Assembly: GCA_022396035.1 (NCBI GenBank)
Contig: JAIOXO010000017.1
Location: forward strand, 1-35,634
Direction: 5' to 3'
Length of the DNA stretch: 35,634 bases
Source: Actinomycetes bacterium
Lineage (GTDB): Bacteria > Actinomycetota > Humimicrobiia > Humimicrobiales > Humimicrobiaceae
The position numbers were made by a program, and so were the translations under genes. Each line of letters starts with the position of its first letter. The first letter of the stretch is position 1. Shown here one piece after another: positions 17,146 through 24,537 of the stretch. Below the pieces are notes generated by a model, which was given only the letters and a program-made list of their open reading frames with translations, was not told the origin of the DNA and searched no databases.

Positions 17146-17652
17146 TTACGCAGGACCTAAAACCATGATCATATTATAGCCTTCCAGCTTGGGAGCCTGC
17201 TCCACTGCCGCCAGGCCTTCCAGATCCTTTATAAGCTGCTGCAGCATCTCCATGGCAATTTCCTTGTGTACAATTTCTCTGCCCCTGAACATTACCGTAA
17301 CCTTTACCTTGTTTCCGCTCTTTAAAAACCTTTTTATATGGTTCCTTTTGGTATTCAGGTCATTGGTGTCAATCTTGGGCCTGAGCTTTATTTCCTTTAC
17401 CACTACCTGGGTCTGCTTCTTCTTTTTTTCTTTCTCTGAAATCTCCAGCTTGTACTTGTATTTGCCATAGTCCATTATCCTACATACAGGCGGACTGGCA
17501 TTAGGGGCAACTTCTACCAGGTCCAGATCCTTCTGGTAAGCCCTTTCCTGTGCCTCCTTGGTATCCACAACCCCTACCTGGGAACCGTCTTCATCTATCA
17601 GCCTTACTTTCGGCACCCTTATCTGATCATTATGTCTAATATTTTTATTAAT
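17146..17652 (-). CDS. infC: Translation initiation factor IF-3, probable AUU start
   Basis: IF-3 binds the 30S subunit and checks start-codon pairing. The visible family core includes VPKVRLIDEDGSQVGVV, DLVEVAPNASPPVCRIMDYG, the C-terminal domain with VVKEIKLRPKIDTNDLNTK, and KVTVMFRGRE. A GTG at 17616 would give 156 residues but would cut into the conserved N-terminus. The frame continues upstream with twelve codons reading ATT-N-K-N-I-R-H-N-D-Q-I-R before V-P-K, which matches the usual IF-3 start, and is closed by TAA at 17655-17653. GGAGGTG (17665-17659) is seven bases before the ATT at 17652-17650, and no ATG, GTG or TTG is available there. An AUU start is the classical autoregulation device of E. 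coli infC. With it the protein has 168 residues, close to the family norm. Confidence 0.93.
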   Translation of the reverse strand: MNKNIRHNDQIRVPKVRLIDEDGSQVGVVDTKEAQERAYQKDLDLVEVAPNASPPVCRIMDYGKYKYKLEISEKEKKKKQTQVVVKEIKLRPKIDTNDLNTKRNHIKRFLKSGNKVKVTVMFRGREIVHKEIAMEMLQQLIKDLEGLAAVEQAPKLEGYNMIMVLGPA

Positions 17653-17808
17653 TTATTTCACCTCCGCTAATATTTGTATAAAAAAAATAGGCAAGTACAC
17701 ATCACCTACCTATTTTTTGTTTATTTATAACCAAATCAGCAAACCGGTTAGCCGCCATTTGGTGAGAAATAGATGATTTCTACTTTTTAATTTTCATATT
17801 CAATTGTC
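17652..17808 (-). promoter_or_regulatory. Structured 5' leader of the infC-rpmI-rplT operon, L20-leader-like
   Basis: The predicted leader is about 155 bases long. Reading downstream, it can form a small hairpin (17781-17765; AGAAAT/ATTTCT), a longer one (17763-17730) with ACCAAAT/ATTTGGT at its base and an inner GGCTAA/TTTGCT stem, and then the terminator hairpin at 17718-17682. A leader ending in a terminator before infC is known in low-GC Gram-positives, where L20 controls readthrough. The role here is inferred from position and structure, not from a sequence match. Confidence 0.6.
17682..17718 (-). terminator. Intrinsic terminator (attenuator) upstream of infC
   Basis: On the minus strand AAAAAATAGGTA (17718-17707) pairs with TGCCTATTTTTT (17693-17682): 12 bp with one G-U pair and a 13-base loop, ending in a run of seven T. 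It lies after the infC promoter and before the infC ribosome site, so it should act as an attenuator rather than as the end of the radical SAM gene alone. Confidence 0.75.
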
Positions 17809-17814
17809 GCCAAG

Positions 17815-17843
17815 ATTATAAGGCAAATAAAACTTTTTGTCTA
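17815..17843 (-). promoter_or_regulatory. Promoter of the infC operon
   Basis: TAGACA (17843-17838, 5/6 of the -35 consensus), a 17-base spacer, and a perfect TATAAT (17820-17815). The -35 box overlaps the TAG stop of the radical SAM gene. Transcription should start near 17808. Confidence 0.72.
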
Positions 17844-19184
17844 TACTGCCTTATCTTCTTCTTCCTGGGGCTCATACTCTTCAGCCCAGGCCTTGTCTGC
17901 AATCTTCTTATAATCCTCTGAGTACTTGTCCAGATCCTTGGCCAGGTCAGTTATAATGGTCTCCGCCCCTTCATGGGTGGCATAGGCTCCGCTTTCAGCC
18001 ACTATATCCCTTAGAGCCTGAGGAGTATCTATAATACTGCAGGGCCTCAGATGGTTTTCGGTATAAGGCTGCCTCTTCCTGAATCCCATAAAGAAATCGG
18101 AAGTAAGTACTTCTTCCAGGCTTTTTTCCTTGATATTATCAGCTGCAAAATGTACAAACACACAGGGTTCTACATCGCCGTTAACGTTTATATGCAGATA
18201 ATTTTTGCCTCCGGCCATACAGCCGTTTACCAGTGGACCGTCATTCCAGAAATCAGCCACAATGATACTCTTGGTTTTCCTTATTTCCAGAATTCTCTTC
18301 CTTCGGTAATCCCTCTGCTCGGGAGTAGGCATAAGCTCCATATTGGGTTCCTTGCCGATAGGTATATAGTTAAAGTACCAGCCTACAAAGGCACCCTTTT
18401 CTACAAACAGGTCAATAAACTCTTCACTTACCACCATCTCATTATTGGGCCTGGTGGCAGTTACTGAAAATCCAAACAGAACTCCTGCTTCCCTTAAATT
18501 ATCCATGGCCTGCATGATATTTTTCCAGGCGCCCTTGCCCCTTCTTTCATCGGTTTCTTTTTCAAACCCTTCCACGCTCATGCAGGGTACAGCATTTCCC
18601 AGTTCAGCCAGCCTGGCTGCTACTTTTTTGTCTATAAGCTGTCCATTGGTATAAATCTGGAAGAAGGAATCATTATGCCTTTCCAGAAAGTCATATAAGT
18701 GTTCCCAGCAGAATGGTTCTCCCCCGGTAATAACAAAGAAATAAAGGCCAATATCATTAGCCTCATCTATAATCCGGTTGCACACATCATAGGGCAGGTC
18801 ATCCTTCTTGGAATACTGCCAGGCATAACAGCCATAACACTTCAAGTTACATTTCATGGTGGGACTGATTACCAGATGGTTGGGTGGATTAATACCATAT
18901 TTTTCAGCAAAAGCCTTCCTCTTGGGCTGGCCCTGGATCATGGCATTATTAATCAGGTTCATAACCACCTTATTTCTAACTGATGGAGACATATCCACTA
19001 TGGCCCCCTTCAGGTTTATAAGAAGGTTCTCCAGGAAGTCTCTCTCTTCCCTGTTTTCTAACCTGTAAACCCTTCCCTTTATCATCGATAGCCATCTCTC
19101 ATCAGAGATCTTAGGAAGCACTTTCAGGGCACTTTTTATAGCTGCCTTGGTTGTGTACAGCTTTACCCTTTCTTTAATAGTCAT
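17841..19184 (-). CDS. Radical SAM protein with SPASM-like C-terminal domain
   Basis: A 447-residue protein. The radical SAM 4Fe-4S motif CxxxCxxC is C112, C116 and C119 in MKCNLKCYGCYAW. FFVITGGEPFCW holds the GGE motif for SAM binding. The C-terminal region (GCMAGGKNYLHINVNGDVEP, followed by C, then HLRPCSIID) has the cysteines of a SPASM-type auxiliary cluster domain. Relatives include peptide- and protein-modifying enzymes, but also many conserved proteins of anaerobes with no known substrate. I see no short precursor-peptide ORF beside it. AAAGGGGTG precedes the ATG. It lies between thrS and infC, genes that are usually adjacent; a possible -10 TATAAT at 19248-19243 suggests its own promoter. 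Function unknown. Confidence 0.85.
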   Translation of the reverse strand: MTIKERVKLYTTKAAIKSALKVLPKISDERWLSMIKGRVYRLENREERDFLENLLINLKGAIVDMSPSVRNKVVMNLINNAMIQGQPKRKAFAEKYGINPPNHLVISPTMKCNLKCYGCYAWQYSKKDDLPYDVCNRIIDEANDIGLYFFVITGGEPFCWEHLYDFLERHNDSFFQIYTNGQLIDKKVAARLAELGNAVPCMSVEGFEKETDERRGKGAWKNIMQAMDNLREAGVLFGFSVTATRPNNEMVVSEEFIDLFVEKGAFVGWYFNYIPIGKEPNMELMPTPEQRDYRRKRILEIRKTKSIIVADFWNDGPLVNGCMAGGKNYLHINVNGDVEPCVFVHFAADNIKEKSLEEVLTSDFFMGFRKRQPYTENHLRPCSIIDTPQALRDIVAESGAYATHEGAETIITDLAKDLDKYSEDYKKIADKAWAEEYEPQEEEDKAV

Positions 19185-19279
19185 TTAGACACCCCTTTGT
19201 TATATAGTAACATCAATATATTTTAAAAAATGCTTAAAAGTAATTATAAGAACAATTTAGTTAAAAATAAAGAATAATT

Positions 19280-21190
19280 TTACAATTCCATCTTCTTGCT
19301 TTCAATTATCCGCTTAGCCCTAGCCACAAACCTGTCCGGCTCTATCTCCTTGATATCTTTATGGCCTTTCCTTCTTACAGTTACCGTACCGCTCTGCTGT
19401 TCATTCTGCCCGATAATAACCATGTAAGGAATCTTCCTTACTTCTGATTGACGTATTTTTTTACTTAAAGATTCAACTCTGTTGTCAAATTCTACCCTGA
19501 AACCCTCATCTTTGAGCTGCCGGTAGACCTTCTGGCCGTAATGCTCATACTTTTCGGATATGGGCAATACCGCCATCTGAACCGGTGCCAGCCACAGAGG
19601 AAAATTGCCGCTGTAATGTTCGGTAAGTATACCTATGAACCTTTCCACGCTTCCCAGCACCACCCGGTGCAGCATTACCGGCCTGTGTTTCTGGTTATCT
19701 GCCCCCACATATTCTATATCAAATTTTTCAGGCATAGCAAAATCAAGCTGGACAGTAGCGCACTGCCAGGTCCTTTCCAGGCAATCCTGAATATGGAAAT
19801 CAATCTTGGGACCATAAAAAGCCCCGTCGCCTTCATTTATCTTGTAATCCAGGCCTTTATCCACCATAACTTTTTCCAGCAGCTTTTCTGCCCGGTCCCA
19901 CACAGCATCGGAACCTATCCTTTTTTTTGGCCTGGTAGAAAGCTCTACATGATAGTTATCAAAACCAAATACCGAATACATGCGGTCCACCAGCCCCATA
20001 ACCTTTCCTATCTCCGACTCCAGCTGCTCTTCGGTACAGAAAATATGGGCATCATCCTGGGTAAAGTTTCTTACCCTGAACAGGCCGTGCAGCACCCCTG
20101 ATTTTTCATGCCGGTGCACCAGTCCCAGTTCCGCATACCTTATGGGAAGCTCCTTGTAGGAATGCTGGTTGGATTTATATACCAGTATGGCCCCGGGACA
20201 GTTCATGGGCTTTACCGCATAATCATTTTCATCTATGGTTACAAAATACATATTGTCTTTGTAGTGATCCCAGTGCCCGGAAGTCTTCCATAATTCATTG
20301 GAAAGAATTATGGGTGTCTTTATCTCTTCATACCCTTCCGACTGGTGCTCCTGCCTCCAGTATTCAAGTATGGCATTTCGCAGTATCATTCCCTTGGGAT
20401 GGAAGAAGGGAAATCCCGGCGCCTGATCATTAAAATTGAACAGATCCAGTTCCTTGCCAATCTTTCGGTGGTCTGCCTGTTTGGCTCTTTCTATCATATC
20501 CAGGTACTTTTTTAAATCCTGCGGTTCAAAAAAGGCAGTACCGTAAACCCGGGTAAGCATCTGGTTTTCTTCATTTCCCCGCCAGTAGGCTCCGGCCACG
20601 CTTAACAGCTTAAAAGCACCAACTTTAGCCAGTGATGGAATATGGGGACCGCTGCAGAGATCTACAAAATCACCGGTTGTATATATGCTTACCTTGTCTG
20701 AATCAATACCCTCAATAAACTCCAGCTTATAGGGGTTGTCTTTAAAGATTTTGGCTGCCTCCGGTTTGGAGACCTCTTTTCTTTCAAACTTATAACCCTT
20801 TTTGATTATCCTTTTCATTTCCTTCTCGATAGCCGGAAGGTCATCGGGGCTTATGGTATGGTCTAAATCTATATCATAATAAAAGCCGTCTTTTATGGCC
20901 GGGCCAATGGCAAATTTAGCCTCTGGATAAAGGTTTTGTACCGCATAAGCCATTATATGGGAAACGCTGTGGTTAAGAACATCCCTGGCTTCATCTTCAT
21001 CCTGGGTTACTATGTCCACCTGGATATCATCGCCAGGAATATAATCCAGGTCCAGTTTTTTCCCGCTATCCCTGGCCACAGCAATTACTGCTTTTTTTGC
21101 CAGCTGTTTATCCCGCCGGGACAAAGCATCTTTTATGCTTTTTTCCGGAGCGGTTTCTATCTCCTGGTTATCTATAAATATCTTAGCCAT
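19280..21190 (-). CDS. thrS: Threonine--tRNA ligase
   Basis: A 636-residue class II synthetase. Domains in order: TGS (about 1-62), the editing domain (about 63-225, with HSVSHIMAYAVQ and YYDIDLDHT), the catalytic core (about 245-535) and the anticodon-binding domain. The zinc ligands appear in MNCPGAILVYKSNQHSYKELP (Cys, 20-residue segment) and in the later MLHRVVLGSVERFIGIL region. FRVRNFTQDDAHIFC is motif 2. The start chosen is ATG 21190 (MAKIFIDNQ), seven bases after AAAGG; an ATG six bases upstream sits too close to that site. No T-box fits the short leader. Upstream lies tRNA-Gly. Confidence 0.96.
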   Translation of the reverse strand: MAKIFIDNQEIETAPEKSIKDALSRRDKQLAKKAVIAVARDSGKKLDLDYIPGDDIQVDIVTQDEDEARDVLNHSVSHIMAYAVQNLYPEAKFAIGPAIKDGFYYDIDLDHTISPDDLPAIEKEMKRIIKKGYKFERKEVSKPEAAKIFKDNPYKLEFIEGIDSDKVSIYTTGDFVDLCSGPHIPSLAKVGAFKLLSVAGAYWRGNEENQMLTRVYGTAFFEPQDLKKYLDMIERAKQADHRKIGKELDLFNFNDQAPGFPFFHPKGMILRNAILEYWRQEHQSEGYEEIKTPIILSNELWKTSGHWDHYKDNMYFVTIDENDYAVKPMNCPGAILVYKSNQHSYKELPIRYAELGLVHRHEKSGVLHGLFRVRNFTQDDAHIFCTEEQLESEIGKVMGLVDRMYSVFGFDNYHVELSTRPKKRIGSDAVWDRAEKLLEKVMVDKGLDYKINEGDGAFYGPKIDFHIQDCLERTWQCATVQLDFAMPEKFDIEYVGADNQKHRPVMLHRVVLGSVERFIGILTEHYSGNFPLWLAPVQMAVLPISEKYEHYGQKVYRQLKDEGFRVEFDNRVESLSKKIRQSEVRKIPYMVIIGQNEQQSGTVTVRRKGHKDIKEIEPDRFVARAKRIIESKKMEL

Positions 21191-21221
21191 AAACATGCCT
21201 TTATTATTTAAATAATGCTAT

Positions 21222-21250
21222 ATTATACTATTTCTGAATAGATTTATTAA
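21222..21250 (-). promoter_or_regulatory. Probable promoter of thrS
   Basis: TTAATA (21250-21245, 4/6), a 17-base spacer and a perfect TATAAT (21227-21222). Between it and the ribosome site lies the AT-only palindrome ATTATTTAAATAAT (21203-21216), whose meaning is unclear. Confidence 0.5.
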
Positions 21251-21261
21251 GGCAAAAAAAA

Positions 21262-21336
21262 TGGAGCGGAAGACGGGATTCGAACCCGCGACCCTCACCA
21301 TGGCAAGGTGATGCTCTACCACTGAGCCACTTCCGC
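21262..21336 (-). tRNA. tRNA-Gly (GCC anticodon)
   Basis: The minus strand folds as a full cloverleaf: acceptor GCGGAAG/CTTCCGC, D-arm with GGCTCAGTGGTAGAGC, anticodon stem TCACC/GGTGA with loop TTGCCAT (anticodon GCC), T-arm GCGGGTTCGAATCCCGT and an encoded CCA end. Eight T follow the CCA directly (21261-21254) and may help termination. Confidence 0.97.
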
Positions 21337-21365
21337 TCGTAAAATGTGCTTTATTTTACGCTAAA

Positions 21366-21394
21366 ATATTAACCAGTTATAAACTAAAAGTCAA
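21366..21394 (-). promoter_or_regulatory. Promoter of tRNA-Gly
   Basis: TTGACT (21394-21389, 5/6), a 17-base spacer and TAATAT (21371-21366, 4/6). Transcription should begin near 21359, about 23 bases before the mature tRNA. The 5' flank (21338-21360) can form an 8-bp hairpin CGTAAAAT/ATTTTACG, possibly a processing or termination structure. Confidence 0.55.
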
Positions 21395-21399
21395 CCAGG

Positions 21400-22797
21400 C
21401 TACTGGTTTTTAATTTCTTCAAACAGCTGGGCAGTAGCCTCCGGATCATAAACCACCGCACTGGCCTCTCCTACCATCTGGGGCCAGGAAGGTATGGTGG
21501 TAATTTCTATATCCTGAGCCTTTATTTTACCCATGGCCGGAAGCAGCCTTAACACATCACCGAAATCCATATCCGTCCAGGTATAATTTAACAGGTAATT
21601 TACCAAGGCAGGCATGCTCAAAATCTTTTCCAGAGTGGTCTTCTGGTCATACAGGGCCACTATAATCTTGGCCGCTTCCCTTTCCCGGGCATAAGCGCCA
21701 TCGGTACGGTGGCGGTTCCGGGACAGGGCTAGAGCCTGTTCCCCGTTAAGGTGGTGCACCCCTTTATCCAGATAACAGTTGGAAAAACCGTCAGCCAGAT
21801 CTTCGGTTACCTCCACGGTTACCCCGCCCAGAAAGTCAACCAGGGGAACAAAACCGTCAAAATCAGTAATTATGTAGTTGTCTATCTCCAGGCCGGAAAA
21901 ATTCTCGATGGTTTCCACGGTAAGCTCATTTCCTCCCAGGGCATGGGCGGCATTTATCTTGGTGCTTCCGTGACCGGGTATCTCCACCCAGGTATCCCGG
22001 GGTATGGTCACTATGGTTCCTTTATAGGTTTCCAGGTTAAGATGCATTAATATAATTATATCGGTTCTGCCGCTGACCCTGCCTCCTGCCCGGTCAAATG
22101 CGCTGTCATCTCCCAGTATCAATATATTAACCGAATCACTTTCAGACACATTGGCAGTGGTGGCCGGGGCTTGGCCCCAGTTAAAATTGGATACCAGCTC
22201 TCCCATGGCTGACCTGGCCTCCTGCAGGCTCACCCCGCTGCCTATATATTTAAGCATATAGGCATAGCCCTGATGCTCCTGCCAGCATAACAGGTCTATG
22301 CTTTCTGTTTCCTGTTCCAGTTTACTTTCATAAACATAGCCATACAGGCTTACTTTATCCTGGCCCCAGGAAAAATCTTCCTCTATAATCTGGATCGGCT
22401 CCATATCTTCGGTTATCTCCAGGTAGCTGTCTGCAATCTGTTTATCTTCCAGATCATCTATAACTTCTGCCTCTTCCACCAATATCATCAGCGCCTGGCT
22501 GGAACCCTTGCTCAGGGTAACCCTGGATCCATTCTCTTCCTGTTTAAGATTCCAGCCTTCAGGAGATATGAAAGAGTAATTGGTAAACCGGTTTGAGCTG
22601 CTGGAGTAAAAATTGGGAATTGCTTGTTCTGTTTCCGGTTCCTGTTCTGGCTCCGGCTCTTCTGTTTCCTGCCGGACCGGGGGCTGTTCTTCTTCGGCCG
22701 GCTGCCGGGGAGCCTCTCTGTTTAAAGTAAAAAAAATAGCCACCCCGATAAGCCCAAAAACTACCAGTATAATCAAATATTTTAAATAATTTTTAAT
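21400..22797 (-). CDS. LCP (LytR-CpsA-Psr) family protein with an extra DcrB/PsbP-like domain
   Basis: A membrane-anchored, extracellular protein. After one transmembrane helix (LIILVVFGLIGVAIFF) comes a Pro/Glu-rich linker, then a segment (about 70-205) starting YSFISPEGWNLKQ that resembles DcrB/PsbP-type domains. The LCP domain follows: NILILGDD, GRTDIIILMHLN, TIPRDTWVEIPG, KINAAHALGG, FVPLVDFLGGV and ALALSRNRHRT with YARERE hold its conserved Arg and Asp residues. LCP enzymes attach glycopolymers to peptidoglycan. The start is uncertain: TTG 22776 has no ribosome site and begins right at the helix, while ATT at 22797-22795 has AAAGGG seven bases upstream and adds KNYLKY, the expected basic flank. 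No ATG or GTG is available. Confidence 0.85.
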   Translation of the reverse strand: MKNYLKYLIILVVFGLIGVAIFFTLNREAPRQPAEEEQPPVRQETEEPEPEQEPETEQAIPNFYSSSSNRFTNYSFISPEGWNLKQEENGSRVTLSKGSSQALMILVEEAEVIDDLEDKQIADSYLEITEDMEPIQIIEEDFSWGQDKVSLYGYVYESKLEQETESIDLLCWQEHQGYAYMLKYIGSGVSLQEARSAMGELVSNFNWGQAPATTANVSESDSVNILILGDDSAFDRAGGRVSGRTDIIILMHLNLETYKGTIVTIPRDTWVEIPGHGSTKINAAHALGGNELTVETIENFSGLEIDNYIITDFDGFVPLVDFLGGVTVEVTEDLADGFSNCYLDKGVHHLNGEQALALSRNRHRTDGAYAREREAAKIIVALYDQKTTLEKILSMPALVNYLLNYTWTDMDFGDVLRLLPAMGKIKAQDIEITTIPSWPQMVGEASAVVYDPEATAQLFEEIKNQ

Positions 22798-22831
22798 TTC
22801 TTTTCCCTTTCTTAAATAAGATAGTCCCTAT

Positions 22832-22859
22832 ATTTTAAAAGAATTTCTTTTTTTATCAA
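22832..22859 (-). promoter_or_regulatory. Probable promoter of the LCP gene
   Basis: TTGATA (22859-22854, 5/6), a 16-base spacer and TAAAAT (22837-22832, 5/6). The predicted transcript begins near 22825, so the mRNA would include the AAAGGG site that points to the ATT start. Confidence 0.45.
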
Positions 22860-22918
22860 ATATTATTTTATATAATTACTGCTGTTTTAAGCTTTTAACA
22901 AATAGGATGGAGAAAGTA

Positions 22919-23254
22919 ATGAGCACAACCAGCACCGAAAAATTTTTTGTTTTTATGGGACCGGATGAAAAACTGATACAGGCAGTGCCCGGCGTACTCA
23001 ACAATATCACTGGAGGAAAACTGGTTTTAACTGACAAAAAGCTGTTCTTCAGCTTTATTTCCAATATATCTGTAGACAAACAGTTTATAGCTACCTACCC
23101 CTACATAATGGAGGCCAACTTAAAGGAAGGCATCCTTTATTCTGCCATCACTGTTTCCAGCAAGAAAGATACCTTCACCATCTCCAAGATGAACAAGAAG
23201 GAAGCTAAAAAACTGTACAGTCAGCTAAAAACCATAGCAGATAAAAACAAGTAA
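22919..23254 (+). CDS. Small PH-like (bPH/GRAM-type) domain protein
   Basis: A 111-residue cytosolic protein. EKLIQAVPGVLNNITGGKLV followed by LTDKKLFFSF, and later SSKKDTFTISKMNKKEAKKL, give the pattern of seven strands and a final helix typical of bacterial pleckstrin-homology/GRAM-like domains (GxLxLTxxRLxF...). Such modules often accompany membrane-associated proteins, but no specific ligand is known. The start is ATG 22919, six bases after GGAG; a longer frame from 22907 overlaps that site. A TATAAT at 22871-22876 is a likely -10 box. The gene is divergent from the LCP gene and ends three bases from the convergent 3D-domain gene. Confidence 0.65.
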   Translation: MSTTSTEKFFVFMGPDEKLIQAVPGVLNNITGGKLVLTDKKLFFSFISNISVDKQFIATYPYIMEANLKEGILYSAITVSSKKDTFTISKMNKKEAKKLYSQLKTIADKNK

Positions 23255-23257
23255 TCC

Positions 23258-23761
23258 TTATTTATAAGATTGGGCCAGCTGTATGCCCGGATCATTTAAT
23301 TTGATCCACACATCCTGCGTGCCAAAATCCTTAGCTTCCTGTTTGGAATCAAAGTATATATCAATCCTGTTTCCCTTAATCTTTCCTCCGGTGTCTTCCG
23401 CAACAAAGGTTCCCAGTCCCTTTATCTCCAGTTCTGTACCCAGGGGTATAATATCCGGGTCTACAGCGATAATACCCTCTTCTACCTGGGTACCGGTAGC
23501 AGTAGTGGAATTGGTGCCCTGGCCGGGATCATTGGCACTATAACCGGTAGCCACAAAATAGAACCACTCCACATTTTTTTCTATCTCCACTATCACCGGC
23601 TCTTTTTCAACTTCGGTCTTTACTACTACCTCTTTTTTGTTTTTTAAAAATAAAGCGTCTGCAATGTATTCCGGGGTCACTATAGACAACACCGCCACAA
23701 AGCTGAAAAAGGCTATCAGTGTCCAGAACAATATATTTATAGTTATGTTATACTTCTTCAT
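23258..23761 (-). CDS. 3D-domain protein, membrane-anchored putative cell-wall hydrolase
   Basis: A 167-residue protein with one N-terminal transmembrane helix (about 7-30), a charged linker, and a C-terminal 3D domain (about 66-155). The domain shows FVATGYSANDPGQG, the TATGT segment, GIIAVDPDIIPLGTELEI, and the three conserved aspartates in AEDTGGKIKGNRIDIYFD. This is the fold of MltA-type lytic transglycosylases and of Rpf/YuiC-like proteins, which cut peptidoglycan. The start chosen is ATG 23761, five bases after AAGGA; a frame from 23815 adds 18 residues without a ribosome site. A perfect consensus promoter precedes it. It shares a 158-base divergent region with lexA. Confidence 0.85.
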   Translation of the reverse strand: MKKYNITINILFWTLIAFFSFVAVLSIVTPEYIADALFLKNKKEVVVKTEVEKEPVIVEIEKNVEWFYFVATGYSANDPGQGTNSTTATGTQVEEGIIAVDPDIIPLGTELEIKGLGTFVAEDTGGKIKGNRIDIYFDSKQEAKDFGTQDVWIKLNDPGIQLAQSYK

Positions 23762-23823
23762 TATCATCCTTAAGTCATTTACAAAATCAAGCAAAAACTG
23801 CTTTTTTATCTTCAAGTTTAGCG

Positions 23824-23851
23824 ATTATAGCTTCAAAAACTTAGATGTCAA
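23824..23851 (-). promoter_or_regulatory. Perfect sigma70-type promoter of the 3D-domain gene
   Basis: TTGACA (23851-23846) and TATAAT (23829-23824), both exact consensus, with a 16-base spacer. Transcription should start near 23817. The LexA-type palindrome begins 20 bases upstream of this -35 box, so LexA could affect both directions. Confidence 0.75.
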
Positions 23852-23870
23852 GGCTCAGAAAATTAAAAAT

Positions 23871-23888
23871 ACTATACATATGTATAGT
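23871..23888. promoter_or_regulatory. Putative LexA operator (18-bp perfect palindrome)
   Basis: ACTATACATATGTATAGT reads the same on both strands. It covers the -35 box (TATACA, 23873-23878) of the lexA promoter, the place expected for an autoregulatory operator. It does not match the CGAAC-N4-GTTCG core of Bacillus and mycobacterial SOS boxes or the CTG-N10-CAG box of E. coli. Confidence 0.65.
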
Positions 23889-23901
23889 TATAAGCTATAA
23901 T
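23873..23901 (+). promoter_or_regulatory. Promoter of the lexA-dnaE2-dinB operon
   Basis: TATACA (23873-23878, 4/6), a 17-base spacer and a perfect TATAAT (23896-23901). Predicted start near 23908, 12 bases before the lexA ATG; the AAGGTG ribosome site (23908-23913) falls at the very 5' end of the message. Confidence 0.6.
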
Positions 23902-23919
23902 AATGGCCAAGGTGAAAAC

Positions 23920-24528
23920 ATGAAAAAGCTTACCGTCAAACAACAACAGGTACTCAAAAACATAAGCCAGTTTATATCGGAAAAGGGCTATCCCCCTACC
24001 ATAAGGGAGCTGGCCCGGCGCCTGGGCTTTGCCTCCCCCAAAGCAGTAAGCGACCACCTGGCAGCACTGCAAAAGAAGGGTTATATAGATAAAGAGCCCC
24101 TGGCCAGATCCATAAGGATTACCGGTAAGGGCGGACTGGACCCTTCCCTAAAAAGACTCCAGGTACCGCTGATAGGAAACATAGCCGCAGGATCTCCCAT
24201 GCTGGCAGAACAGAATATAGAAACCTACATCAGCATACCCGATGATCCCGGGGGAAGGAAAATTGACTTCGCCTTAAGGGTAAAGGGTGACAGTATGACC
24301 GGAGATCACATACTGGATGGGGACATAATACTGGCCCGGTCACAGCCAACAGCCGAAAACGGGGATATAGTAGTGGCCCTTATAGGCGATGAAGCCACTG
24401 TAAAAAGATTTTATCTAACCGGCCAGTACCTTGAGCTCAGGCCTTCCAACCCCTCCTATAAGCCTATCCGGGCTGACGGGGACATTACCATACAGGGAAA
24501 AGTGCTTTCTGTCTACCGGATGCTCTAA
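23920..24528 (+). CDS. lexA: LexA SOS repressor
   Basis: A 202-residue repressor-protease. The winged-helix DNA-binding domain (1-68) includes YPPTIRELARRLGFASPKAV and DHLAALQKKGYI. The S24-type domain has the Ala-Gly cleavage site in GNIAAG (A90-G91), the catalytic serine in KGDSM (S125) and the catalytic lysine in EATVKRF (K162). On RecA-ssDNA signalling the protein cuts itself and releases its regulon. The start at ATG 23920 has AAGGTG six bases upstream; an ATG 75 bases earlier would add residues unlike LexA and would lie before the predicted transcription start. It heads an operon with two polymerases; dnaE follows after nine bases. Confidence 0.96.
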   Translation: MKKLTVKQQQVLKNISQFISEKGYPPTIRELARRLGFASPKAVSDHLAALQKKGYIDKEPLARSIRITGKGGLDPSLKRLQVPLIGNIAAGSPMLAEQNIETYISIPDDPGGRKIDFALRVKGDSMTGDHILDGDIILARSQPTAENGDIVVALIGDEATVKRFYLTGQYLELRPSNPSYKPIRADGDITIQGKVLSVYRML

Positions 24529-24537
24529 GGGGGTTTT

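Noticed and set aside
19185-19279. RiPP precursor peptide beside the radical SAM/SPASM gene
   Set aside because: No ORF with a ribosome site is found in the gap on either strand, and the other neighbour gap is explained by the infC leader.
21191-21261. T-box leader for thrS
   Set aside because: The gap is 71 bases, contains a likely promoter close to the gene and no T-box sequence or terminator stem; there is no room for the structure.
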